From UBA6 sp964477865 (GTDB taxonomy: Archaea > Thermoplasmatota > Thermoplasmata > Methanomassiliicoccales > Methanomassiliicoccaceae), in assembly GCA_964477865.1 (NCBI GenBank), contig CAYZEV010000007.1, forward strand, positions 1 through 64,000: a stretch of 64,000 nt of DNA. Reading direction: 5' to 3'. The position numbers were made by a program, and so were the translations under genes. The notes beneath the pieces were generated by a model that did no database searches, was not told the origin of the DNA, and was given only the letters and a program-made list of their open reading frames with translations. This document shows positions 1 to 9,600 of this stretch, in pieces. The number at the start of each line of letters is the position of its first letter. Within the stretch, counting starts at the first letter, position 1.

Positions 1-1285
1 GCAGCACCTCGGGTCGGCCGATGTCATGGCGGACGAAGATGGCCTCGCCGGTCACATGGGTCAGCGCCTTTTCGCAGGCCCGTTCCGCGGCCTCGATGGT
101 GTCGTCGATGCCCACCACTCCCACCGCCCGGGAGGTGGTGGTCAGGATCCGACCGCCCTCCTCGTTCACCATGGCGAAGAAGGACCGCGCCCCCTCGCGG
201 GCGATGGCCTTCTCATCGACCTTGATCTCCATGCCGGCCATCGGCTCGGTGCCATAGCCGCGCGGCACGACGTACTTGCAGACGGTGGCCTTGTGCTGGA
301 ACTGGACCTTGCTCGGCGACAGCCCCCCGTCGGTGATGCCCTCGCATATCTCGGTGAAGGAGGAAGAGATGATGGACAGCACGTTCATCGCTTCGGGGTC
401 CCCGAAGCGGGCGTTGAACTCAATGACCCGCGGCCCATCGCGGGTGTTCATGAACTGGCCGTACAGCACGCCGCGGTACGGGCAACCCTCCTCGGCCATG
501 GCCGCCACCGTCCGGCGCATGATGTCCAGGGCGGTGTCGCGGTCCTTGGCGCTGACGAACGGGAGAAGATGGTTCTCCTGGGAGTAGGAGCCCATGCCGC
601 CGGTGTTCGGACCGACGTCGCCCTCGTAGGCGCGCTTATGGTCCTGGACCAGGGGCATCGGTATCACATTACTACCGTCGCAAAAGGCCTGCAGGGTGAA
701 CTCCTCGCCGATGAGCTTCTCCTCGAGGACCACGCCGCCACCGCCGATGTTCTGGTCGAAGATCTCCTCCAGGTAGTGCATGGCGTCCTGCTTGGTCAGG
801 AGGTGCTCTCCCATGACCTTGACCCCTTTACCCCCGGTCAGCCCTACCGGCTTCACGACCAGGTCCGCGTCGTGGTCCATGACGTACTTCTTGGCGTCCT
901 TGAGGTTGTCGAACGTGGCGAAGTCGATGTTGCCGGGCACCTGGTGCTTGCGCATGATCGAACGGGCGTAGGATTTGGATATCTCCAGGCGGGCGGCCAG
1001 CCGGGTCGGCCCCACACATTTGATCCCCATCGCTTCGAGGGTGTCCACCAGCCCGACCTCCAGCGGCGATTCCGGACCGATGACCGCCATGTCGACGGAG
1101 CGGGACAGGGCGTATTCCACGACCTTGTCCACGTCGGTCTCCTTGACCAGCTTGAAATCGTCGGCCAGGCGGGCGATGCCGGGGTTGTGGTTCTTCATCA
1201 CCGAGTAAACGACCGAACCGCTTCGGGACAGGGCCGAGGCGATGGCGTGTTCCCGTCCCCCTCCGCCTACTACAAGGACCTTCAT
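1..1285 (-). CDS. purD: Phosphoribosylamine--glycine ligase (GAR synthetase), 3' end off window
   Basis: PurD joins phosphoribosylamine and glycine using ATP, the second step of purine synthesis, in the cytosol. Read on the minus strand from the ATG at 1285, the protein opens with a Rossmann-like start containing GGGGREHA. It continues with the PurD ATP-grasp signatures VVKPVGLTGGKGV, GPNTGGMGSYS and EFNARFGDPEA. About 428 codons are present, close to full family length, and the frame is still open at base 1, so the stop lies outside. An AGGTG Shine-Dalgarno-like site sits just before the ATG, and a TATA-like TTTTTATG lies near 1319-1326 on the minus strand. The upstream side is occupied by the TnpB element. 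The long open frame on the other strand is a shadow. Confidence 0.95.
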   Translation of the reverse strand, partial: MKVLVVGGGGREHAIASALSRSGSVVYSVMKNHNPGIARLADDFKLVKETDVDKVVEYALSRSVDMAVIGPESPLEVGLVDTLEAMGIKCVGPTRLAARLEISKSYARSIMRKHQVPGNIDFATFDNLKDAKKYVMDHDADLVVKPVGLTGGKGVKVMGEHLLTKQDAMHYLEEIFDQNIGGGGVVLEEKLIGEEFTLQAFCDGSNVIPMPLVQDHKRAYEGDVGPNTGGMGSYSQENHLLPFVSAKDRDTALDIMRRTVAAMAEEGCPYRGVLYGQFMNTRDGPRVIEFNARFGDPEAMNVLSIISSSFTEICEGITDGGLSPSKVQFQHKATVCKYVVPRGYGTEPMAGMEIKVDEKAIAREGARSFFAMVNEEGGRILTTTSRAVGVVGIDDTIEAAERACEKALTHVTGEAIFVRHDIGRPEVL

Positions 1286-1356
1286 TAGAGCACCTGAATA
1301 GGGTAAAGGGGGAGGCTCATAAAAAGTGGTTGGTTTTAGCTCCGTGTGCGGGAAGT

Positions 1357-1376
1357 CCCCTTGCGAAAGCGGGGGG
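1357..1376 (+). repeat. Left-end hairpin of the TnpB element (8-bp stem, GAAA loop)
   Basis: CCCCTTGC pairs with GCGGGGGG (two G-T pairs) around a GAAA tetraloop. It lies 77 bases before the tnpB ATG. It matches the right-end hairpin in stem length and loop sequence, and both are preceded by GAAG(T/C)CCC, which suggests a shared origin as element-end structures. Confidence 0.5.
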
Positions 1377-1453
1377 ATGAAAGCTAGCACTTTCGGTGAC
1401 CTCCCTGTTAGACGTTTATATGCGAAACTCATCGGAAGATCAGGTACTCTGAC

Positions 1454-2653
1454 ATGCTGATCTACAAGTTCCGCCTCTACCCCAACCACGAGGAAGAGCG
1501 GAAGCTTCTGTACACCAAAAATCTATGCCGCCTGGCCTACAATCGTATGCTGGAAGAGTACAACGCCGGACCGCGTACCTCCAATGACATGGGTCGCTTC
1601 CTGACCCAGCTCAAGACCGAGTGGCCCGAGTTGAACAAAGTCTACTCGAAGTGCCTCCAGACCGAGCGGGACCGATTGTTTTCCAACCTGGCCGCCCTGG
1701 CCGAGATAAAGAAGCGGGGTCGCAGAGTAGGTAAGCTACGATTCAAGCCCGAACACCGATTCCGTTCCATCACTTACAATCAGTCGGGGTTCAAGCTCCT
1801 GCCTAACAACGACAAGTTCGGCATCCTCCATCTGAGCAAGATCGGTGACATTCCCATTCGACTGCACCGGGCCGTCGAAGGGGCCATCAAAGGCGTCACC
1901 ATCAAGCACATGCCCTCTGGCAAATGGTACGCCCTCTTGCAAGTCGATGATGGCAAAGGGTCGTCAAGGCGGACCATTATCGACTCGGCGGTCGGCCTCG
2001 ATGTTGGTCTGACCTGCTACGCCGTCGACAGCGACGGCGACGAGGTGGAGAACCCGAGGCACTTGAAGCATCATCTCAAGCGACTTCGCCGGGAGCAACG
2101 TGCTCTCCGCCACAAGCAGAAGGGCAGTAACAACATGAGAAAGCAACGAATAATCGTCGCTCGCACCTACGAGCGCGTGCAGAACCAGCGTAATGACTTC
2201 CAGCACAAGCTCGCTCGGAACTACGTCAACAACTATGACCTGATTGTGACCGAGAAGCTAAACATCGGCAAAATGGTCAAGAATCATAGCATGGCCCGCG
2301 GCATCTCTGACGCCGCATGGGGAAACCTGAACCAGAAGATAGCTTACAAAGCTGAAAATGCTGGTAAGCTGTTCGTTCAAGTGGACCCACGGAACACGAG
2401 TCAGATGTGCTCCGGCTGCGGGACCATGGTGCCTAAAGCATTATCGCAACGGGTCCACGACTGCCCAGCCTGCGGGTTGGTCCTCGGTCGTGACCATAAC
2501 TCTTCACTTGTGATCCTTGAGAGAGGATTACTGAAGGTACGGTCGGAACGACCGGAACTCACGCTTTTGGACATTCGACCTCTACAGCCATCAGTGAATG
2601 GTCTGCAAGTCGGGTGGATGAAAAAAGAAGCCCCGCCCGAAAGGGCGGGGTAG
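1454..2653 (+). CDS. tnpB: TnpB, RNA-guided nuclease of the IS200/IS605 group
   Basis: TnpB proteins are compact RuvC-type nucleases guided by an RNA made from the element's right end; they are ancestors of Cas12. This 399-residue copy has an intact RuvC triad: Asp183 in GLDVGL, Glu267 in VTEKLN, and Asp347 in GRDHNSS. It also has the C4 zinc finger between motifs II and III (C319, C322, C337, C340). The N-terminal OrfB_IS605 helix-turn-helix start (MLIYKFRLYPNHEEE) is present. Length is normal for the family and no frameshift is seen. Base composition is lower in GC than its neighbours, consistent with acquisition. The last codons overlap the right-end hairpin, the usual layout in which the guide RNA scaffold is cut from the 3' end of the tnpB message. 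No tnpA partner is present. Confidence 0.93.
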   Translation: MLIYKFRLYPNHEEERKLLYTKNLCRLAYNRMLEEYNAGPRTSNDMGRFLTQLKTEWPELNKVYSKCLQTERDRLFSNLAALAEIKKRGRRVGKLRFKPEHRFRSITYNQSGFKLLPNNDKFGILHLSKIGDIPIRLHRAVEGAIKGVTIKHMPSGKWYALLQVDDGKGSSRRTIIDSAVGLDVGLTCYAVDSDGDEVENPRHLKHHLKRLRREQRALRHKQKGSNNMRKQRIIVARTYERVQNQRNDFQHKLARNYVNNYDLIVTEKLNIGKMVKNHSMARGISDAAWGNLNQKIAYKAENAGKLFVQVDPRNTSQMCSGCGTMVPKALSQRVHDCPACGLVLGRDHNSSLVILERGLLKVRSERPELTLLDIRPLQPSVNGLQVGWMKKEAPPERAG

Positions 2654-2658
2654 TTCAC
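2631..2658 (+). ncRNA. 3' end of predicted TnpB guide RNA (omega/reRNA) with terminal hairpin
   Basis: A perfect 8-bp stem, CCCCGCCC with GGGCGGGG around GAAA (2631-2650), is followed by TAGTTCAC. In studied IS200/IS605 elements the guide RNA scaffold ends at the element's right end and the guide is copied from flanking DNA just beyond. Here the guide would start near 2659 and read into the 3' end of hypB (antisense to its mRNA). The 5' end of the RNA inside tnpB cannot be placed from sequence alone. Confidence 0.45.
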
Positions 2659-3311
2659 AGCTGGATGTTCAGAGCTTTGAACAGCTCGTCCAATCCCTCT
2701 CCGGTCTTGGCGCTGGTCCGGTGCAGCTTGGCGCCTTTCTTGATCCGGGAGTAGTCCCGATCCAGCAGGCTGGCATCGATGTCCATGTGAGGCAAGAGGT
2801 CGATCTTGTTCAGGACGGCCAGGTCCGATTCCACGAAGATCATCGGCTGCTTCCTCACCATATCATCGCCCTCGGTGACGGAGATGACGACCATGCGCAT
2901 GTCGGTACCTAGGGGGAAATCCGCTGGACATACCAGGTTGCCGACGTTCTCGATGAACAGGAAGTCCAGGTTGTCCAGGTCGAGCTTGTCGATGGCGTGG
3001 TCGACCAGATGGGAATCGAGGTGGCACTCCTTCCCGGTATTGACGTTGATGGCGGCCACCCCGGCCTTCTGGAACCGGTCGAAATCGTCCTGGCCAGTGA
3101 CATCGCCGGCGAGCACGGCGACCCGCAATCCTTTCTCTTTCATACGGACGGCCATCTTCTGGATGAGTAGCGTCTTTCCCGAGCCGATCGAGCCCATCAC
3201 GTCGAGGGAACGGATGCCGTGGGCCCTGAGGCGATGATGGTTCTCATGACCCAGCTTCCTGTTCTCGGCGAGAATGTCAGCTTCCATGGAGATATCGGAT
3301 ACCTTGTGCAC
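2655..3311 (-). CDS. hypB: Hydrogenase nickel incorporation GTPase HypB
   Basis: HypB is a SIMIBI-class GTPase that, with HypA, delivers nickel to the [NiFe]-hydrogenase active site. In the 218-residue protein are a P-loop GSIGSGKT (40-47), the Cys-His metal site in KECHLD (C96, H97), switch region ENVGNLVCPADF with C128, and the guanine-specificity motif NKID (168-171). There is no His-rich or CxxCGC nickel-storage N-terminus. The GTG start at 3311 gives the family-typical MHKVSDI opening; the later ATG at 3287 would lose it. A TATA-like box 24-31 bases upstream suggests a leaderless mRNA. The stop codon is formed within the TTCAC right end of the adjacent TnpB element, so the last residues may have been changed by the insertion. 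hypE is 41 kb away. Confidence 0.93.
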   Translation of the reverse strand: MHKVSDISMEADILAENRKLGHENHHRLRAHGIRSLDVMGSIGSGKTLLIQKMAVRMKEKGLRVAVLAGDVTGQDDFDRFQKAGVAAINVNTGKECHLDSHLVDHAIDKLDLDNLDFLFIENVGNLVCPADFPLGTDMRMVVISVTEGDDMVRKQPMIFVESDLAVLNKIDLLPHMDIDASLLDRDYSRIKKGAKLHRTSAKTGEGLDELFKALNIQL

Positions 3312-3334
3312 GAGGGCGATTAAAAGCTCCAGGG

Positions 3335-3342
3335 TTATTTAT
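3335..3342 (-). promoter_or_regulatory. TATA box of hypB
   Basis: ATAAATAA on the minus strand lies 24-31 bases upstream of the hypB GTG (3311), the standard archaeal TATA-to-start distance for a leaderless transcript. Confidence 0.5.
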
Positions 3343-3530
3343 CATTCCCCTAATCGGGTCCGCTCCTCCGAAGGATGATGTTTTCTCCCCATCAATAACT
3401 CTAAGGTTGTAAACATTCAGCGTTCTCTATTATTAAGATTATCTTTAAGTAGACGCAATTTAATCACACCCACATCCTGGCTCTCCCCCTGGACGCAGGG
3501 AGACGGCCCGGTAAATATGGTGTGAGGATT

Positions 3531-6146
3531 ATGATTTCGAAAAATGTAAATGACTTGCCAAATAGCAAGCCGGCCTTCCCTCGGAAGTCGCTGGTATTGC
3601 TAGGCACCCTGGCTCTATTGGCCATGCTAATGGCCGTATTGAGCTTAGGAGGCGCCAGCGCGGCCGGTCCGACTTATGTCGAGAACGATATAACAGCGGA
3701 CACCACCTGGCATGCGAGCGATTCACCATTCGTTTTGAATGCGACCATAACGGTTCAGAGCGGTGTCAACCTGACCATCGAACCCGGTGTTCAGGTCAAC
3801 ATGAGCTCGGGGACCTCATTGGTCGTAGATGGAACATTGGTAGCGAACGGCACCAGTGACCTGCCGATCGTTTTCACCGATGATCTCGACGGATGGTATT
3901 GGAACGGTATCCAGTTCACCGCGACCAGCGAAAACTCCTATCTCGAGAACGTGGTCCTGGAGAACGTTTCGACCGCTGTCAATATCTATGACAGCACGGT
4001 CCAGATCACCAACTGTCAGTTCACCAACGTCGACAACTATGGTGTTTACGCGGCCGACAGCACGGTCCAGATCACCAACTGTCAGTTCACCAACGTCTAC
4101 TACGGTGTTCACGCGACCTACATCAACATGAACGGTAGCGTAATCATAAGCGGATGTTACTTCGAGGATGTTTGGCAATCCATCGTAGTTGATGTGATCG
4201 CCCAATCAGCCGGTGAAGAGCATTCCGATTACTCGGTCCCCGTGACCATTGCCAATAATTTCTTGAACGGCTCCAACTCCATAGTGGTCTCCCGTGTTGC
4301 GACCTCATTAGACAACAGCACCCTAACCCTGGGTGGCGCTGTCCTAGTGACCGATAACGAGATCGCCAGCAACTGGGGTGCCATTTGGGGAATGGACGCT
4401 ATATATGTTCAAGCTGGATCCTATGCCTACCAGAACTCATCCTGTTCGGTCATCGGCGGGATCGAGGTCTCTGGTAACTTCATCTATATGTTAGATGGTG
4501 GTGCCTGGGGATTCAACAATGGGATCGATGTGCAGAGGTACGTCCACGCTGAGAGCTACAACTCCTCGGCAACCGTGAACGCCGCGGTGCTGATCGCTGA
4601 CAACGTCATCGTCTCTGAGAACTACGATTACGGTGTGCGCGTCTACAGCGATGTGGAAAGCTATCTCTGGGGTACCGCCAACCTTCTCGGTGACGTCGAG
4701 ATCACCGGGAATGACGTAAGCGAGGCTTGGGATTACGACGCCTTCTACGTCGAACTGTATGTGTATGCCGTAGGCGACAGCATTGTGAACGTTGACAGCG
4801 CCCTTGCGATGAGCCAGAACCTGGCCCTTAACTGCTCCACGCTCGTCCATGTCGACTATGACTTCATATATTCCTATGGGAACGCGGTTGCAAACCTGGA
4901 CATCGATATCTCCATCACTGACAACGCGGCCGAAAACTGCGATTCTGGCATCGAGGTCATTACGTACTTCTACGCTGCGGAAGAGTCATCGATCCTCGTG
5001 ACCAGGCCACTGAGCATTGTCAACAACGCGATCGAGACCACCGACGGCGATGGAGTGTACATCTACGACTACCTGGACGCCTACGACTCCAACACCACGG
5101 TGAGCGTCACCGGTGATGTGACCGTTAGCGACAACACCATCGTCTGCTATCCGTACGGCGCCGGTATTGAGATCTACGCCTACGTGGAAGCAACACCAGA
5201 CTACTATGGTGTCACCTGCCATGCGATCTTTGATGGCGATATTATCGTCCAGGACAACCTGGTCAACAGCTCCGCCAACTACGATGGCATCTATGTCTAC
5301 TATAATGTCTACGCTACCAGCGATTACGGTAACACCACCGCGACCGCCAGGTTCGGCGACGTGAAAGTACACGATAACACCGTTGCTGTCAACGAGAGCT
5401 ACGATGTGTACGGCATCGAGGTCTACGCTAACGTATATGCGGATAACAGCGAGAACGGAAGCGCATATGTTACCGTCGGTGGCGTACTGGTCGATTGCAA
5501 CGAGGTATCGATCATCAGCGATTATTACGGGTATTATGGGGATGAGAGCTATCTCTATGGCATCTATGTGTACGTCGACAACATGTACGCAGATGCTTCG
5601 GTTGGCAATGCCACCCTTAGTGCCGGTTCGTTCATCGTAGAGAACAATGTAGTTACCATCGAGACTCAGGAACAATATTATGCGTACGCATGTGGTGTGT
5701 TCCTTGATATCGACGACAACTATGCCATATCAAACTACGATGGCCTGGCGTCCGTATCGGAAGGTACCTTCTGCGTTCAGAACAACGAAGTGACCATCAC
5801 TGCTATCGAAAACTCTTACCTATATATCGAGGGCGTCTACCTCGAAGTTAACACCTATGCCGATGCCAACACTGGTTCGGCCTCCGTGGAGACCGGCGAT
5901 GTCTCCCTGATCAGCAACATAGTCTCCATAACTGTAGACTATGTGTTCTACGGTGAGGTCTACGGAGTGGGCCTCTATGTGAACAACTACGCCAACGCCG
6001 AATTTGGCGAGGCGGCCCTGACCGCCGGTTCGTTCACCGTAGAGGACAATGTAGTGAGCGTTGAACAGAGCGATGTCAACGGGTACTACGGCTACTACGG
6101 CTACGAACTCTACAACAGCATCTACGGCGTCTACGTCAACATCGAC
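3531..6146 (+). CDS. Giant Tyr/Asp/Asn-rich beta-helix surface protein, N-terminal part (to assembly gap)
   Basis: N-terminal part of a secreted repeat protein that continues after the N gap. A signal peptide is clear: basic start, hydrophobic run LVLLGTLALLAMLMAVLSL, then GGASA. The first mature domain is a parallel beta-helix cap (ADTTWHASDSPFVLNATITV..., QITNCQFTNV repeated twice). From about 4.2 kb come imperfect repeats of about 50-60 residues built on a core like YADA..GNAT...GS..V..N.V followed by a YGIYV strand, with Asn and Asp at coil turns and very many Tyr. The chosen start is ATG 3531, preceded by GTGAGG at SD distance; GTG 3522 is an in-frame alternative. The frame ends exactly at Asp 6144-6146 next to the gap. 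Known function: none recognised. Location by inference: cell surface. Confidence 0.85.
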
Positions 6147-6600
6147 NNNNNNNNNNNNNNNNNNNNNNNNNNNNNNNNNNNNNNNNNNNNNNNNNNNNNN
6201 NNNNNNNNNNNNNNNNNNNNNNNNNNNNNNNNNNNNNNNNNNNNNNAACATGTACGCCGATGCTCAGGATGGCAATGCCACCCTGACCGCGGGATCGTTC
6301 ATCGTAGAGGACAATGTAGTGAGCGTTGAACAGAGCGCTGTCAACGGGTACTACTATGACTACTACGACTACTCCTACTACGGCTACGAACTCTACAACA
6401 GCATCTACGGCGTCTACGTCAACATCGACAACATGTACGCCGATGCTCAGGATGGCAATGCCACCCTGACCGCGGGATCGTTCACCGTAGAGGACAATGT
6501 AGTGAGCGTTGAACAGAGCGCTGTCAACGGGTACTACAGCTACTACTATGGTAGCGAATACGTAAGATATTCCCTAATCTACGGCATCTACATTGATGTT
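5985..6600 (+). repeat. Near-identical tandem 61-residue coding repeats around the gap
   Basis: Copy A spans 5985-6146 (54 codons), copy B 6247-6429 (183 bp, 61 codons), and copy C 6430-6600 (57 codons). All share a core of about 30 residues running from (T)AGSF(I/T)VEDNVVSVEQS to VNGYY, nearly identical at the DNA level, then a variable Tyr-rich stretch, then SIYGVYVNID (copies A and B). Divergence increases outward in both directions, suggesting recent local amplification in the middle of the gene. Confidence 0.85.
6147..6246. other. Assembly gap of 100 Ns within the repeat region
   Basis: Exactly 100 Ns, the conventional placeholder for a gap of unknown size. The left side ends in VNID and the right side resumes with NMYADAQ, which follow each other directly in the next intact copy (6421-6450). 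The true gap is therefore an unknown number of whole repeats, possibly zero. Its real length should be a multiple of three, since the frame at 6146 and the frame at 6247 are each open on their own side. Confidence 0.95.
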
Positions 6601-9600
6601 GCAGATGCTTATGCGGGGGCCGACGGTGGAGAGGCAGCGTTCACCATGGGGGACATATGTGTATCCCATAACGCGGTGGACATCTCTGCCAACGAAAGCT
6701 ACAATGTCGAACTCTATGGCATGCATGTCTCCTTCGACAACCTATACGCGGAGGGCAACTATGGTAACGCTTGTGCGACCGTGGGCGACCTCGCCGTAGA
6801 TTGCAACACTGTCTCCTGTAGCAGCGAGTACGTCGAGTACCTTGACTTCTACGGGATCCAGGCATACGTCGAGGACTTCTATGCAGATGCCTACTACGGC
6901 GACGCATCCTTCGCCGCCGGCGTGTTCACTCTGAACAACAACGTGATCACGCTCGATGCCCAGTACGCCTACGATGTCAATATGGACGGCCTGGACTTCG
7001 AAATCTATTCCGCCTACGCTGATGTGGATGGAGACGGATCGGCAACCGCCGAATTCGGCTCGATATGCATTGACAACAACGTCATCAGCGGGCAAACCAG
7101 ATACATGAGCTACTACGACAGCGACGGTTCCTTCGACTTCGAAGGCATTATCGTTGATGTCGAGGACAACTACGCCACAGTAGGTTCGATCGACAATATG
7201 GGCGAGGCAGTTCTCACCAACGGCGACTTCGTCGTGTTCAACAACACGATCGAAGCGTCCTGTTATGAGGCCTACATCGCCAACTACGATGGTATCAACG
7301 TCCACTTCGACGAGCTGTACGCAGCGGCAGACGGCGGCGACGCGTCCCACATCATGGGTGTGTTCGACGTCAGCGCCAACCAGATCGACTTCTACGTCGA
7401 CGAGGGCTCCCTGTATGTCGACGGCATCTACGTCTACATCGAGGACGCCTATGCCGATAGCGGAAGCGCCAATGCCACTGTCGCGGTCGGGAACATAATC
7501 CTAATGGCCAACGAAATGACCATCGAGACCGTGAACACCTACTATGTTGGTGACGGCACCGGCATCTCTCTGAGATTGGACGACTTCTACGCTGAGGCGT
7601 ATGATTATAGCTCTACCCTCACCGTGGGCGATGTCCTGGTCTGCAACAACGTGCTTACCGCTGATTATGTCGAGGACTTCTATGGCATCTATGTCAGCCT
7701 GTCTGAGGTGTACGCATACACCGATGAGGGCGACGCTTGTGCGGTCCTGGGCGACGTGGTCGTGGCAGAGAACTGCATCGCTATCAGCGAGTACGCAGAA
7801 GATGCCTATGGCATCTATGTGTACATCTACGACCTGTACGCCGAGAGCTATGAGGGCGATGCTTCTCTGGCCATCGGCGCTATCGATGTATCGTGCAACG
7901 AGGTCGCATTCGCCGAGGCCTATGATTGCTATGGTATCTTCGTCGACTTCGGCGAAGGTTCGATCTACGCCATCACCCAGTATGGTGACAGCGCGGAGCT
8001 AACCGTCGAGAACGGTTTCAACATCGTAGGCAACACCGTGACCATGAGCGCAGCGGAGTCTTGCACGGGCATCTACGTCGAGGCCCTCTATGCATCCGCC
8101 TCCGCCTCGTTCGAGAACGGAGTGGCGGTCCTGAACCTGGCCATGACGGTCTCTGAGAACGTCATCAGCCTGGAAGCCACGGACTACTACTACGAGAGCA
8201 ATGGGCTCAACGGCATCTCTGTTGAGTACTATGTGAGCGTCTATTACGATGAGGCCTCCGCCTGCGTCTTCGGTGGCCTGAGCGTCGATGGCAACATCGT
8301 AACCCTGACCAATGACTACGAAGGTACTGGCATCTATGTTGGTGAGAACGCCTACGTGAGCTATGACTCCAACAACGGCGCCGGTCTGTTTGACGTAGAG
8401 GTCTCGGTCCAGGACAACACCGTTACCGGTGGCTACTACGGCATCCATATCGATGATGCCATGCAGGCCACCATCTGCGGGAACATCGTGACCGAAGCAT
8501 ACGATGCGGCCATCTATCTGGAAGACGTCGAGGACGTGATCGTCACCGACAACACCTGCACCGAGAGCGGCCGTGCTCTGTATGTGAGCTACGCTGAGAA
8601 CATGACCATTTCCGGCATGATCTTCAGCAACAACGAGAACGGTGTGGAGATGAACTATGTCACGGACCTGGTCTTCACCGACAACATCGTTACCGACAAC
8701 CTTTACGAGGGCGTGGACATCTACATGGGTTACAATGTGACCTTCACCCACAACCTCGTGAGCAACAACGGGGACGGAATGGATGTCGACTATGTCGAGA
8801 ACCTGCTCTTCGCCCACAACGACATCTCCTACAACACGAACGGTGGCCTGGTGATCAGATATGGCGACAATGTCACCTTCACCAACAATTGCGTCACCTA
8901 CAATGGGGATGGAGCGTACTTCGAGGATGTCTACCTCCTTATCGTTGAAGACAATGTCTTCAGCAACAACGAGATGAACGGCATGTACGCCAGCGACTGC
9001 GGCAACGGGGACGAGCCGGTCATCATCGGCAACAACACCTTCGAGAACAACTGGAACGATGGCCTGGTGGTAGAGAACTGCAACTATGTGACCATCTACA
9101 ACAGCGTGTTCAATGACAACGGTAACTTCGGGCTGGCGGTCTACGGCGGCTACCACAATCAGTGGATAGTCGATGCGGCCGCGGAGGTCAAGAACAACGA
9201 CGCGCAGTTCATGGGTTCGATATACGTCTATGAGGGTGCTACCCTTACCCTCGACTATGTGTCCGACTTCCTGATCGGCGGAAACGGCTATGATGATGGA
9301 TACGACGTCATGGCTCGTGGTCCCAGCGAAGAGCTGAGCAGGATCGAGGTCATGGAAGGCGGCTGCCTGGTCGCAACCAGCACCAACTTCTATAACTACT
9401 ATGGAGCTCCGTGGCTCTTCCTGGTCAACGGCAACATGGAGATGATCGACTGTTCGGTCATGTACGCCATGGAGCTGTACCTAGGCCCCGCTTCCCAAGT
9501 GACCATAGACACCAGTTCGTTCACCTATGCGGCTGGCAACGGCATAACCATCGATGGTTCCTCCCCCCAGATCAGCGGCTGTACCATACAGTACTCTGAT

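Larger units (their letters stand above)
1357..2658 (+). mobile_element. IS1341-type (TnpB-only) IS200/IS605-group element
   Basis: A single tnpB gene is flanked by two hairpins of the same design: an 8-bp G/C stem closed by a GAAA tetraloop at 1357-1376 on the left and at 2631-2650 on the right. No TnpA (Y1 transposase) is present, so the element cannot mobilise alone and would need TnpA in trans. The right boundary is set at the TTCAC after the hairpin, a typical end for these elements. The left boundary is uncertain because these elements have no terminal inverted repeats or target duplications. The element lies between purD and hypB and overlaps the hypB stop codon. Confidence 0.6.

Noticed and set aside
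26..1288. Long open frame on the plus strand at the left edge
   Set aside because: It is antisense to purD, whose protein is unmistakable on the minus strand; the plus translation is His/Gly/Asp-rich and matches no family.
6061..6246. Separate gene starting at 6061 in the frame of the right half
   Set aside because: The frame before the gap belongs to the left part of the same protein; the apparent start is an artefact of 100 Ns shifting the frame.
4140..8480. Tandem repeats as a possible CRISPR array
   Set aside because: The units are 50-60 codons, in frame, degenerate and protein-coding; there are no short identical repeats with unique spacers.
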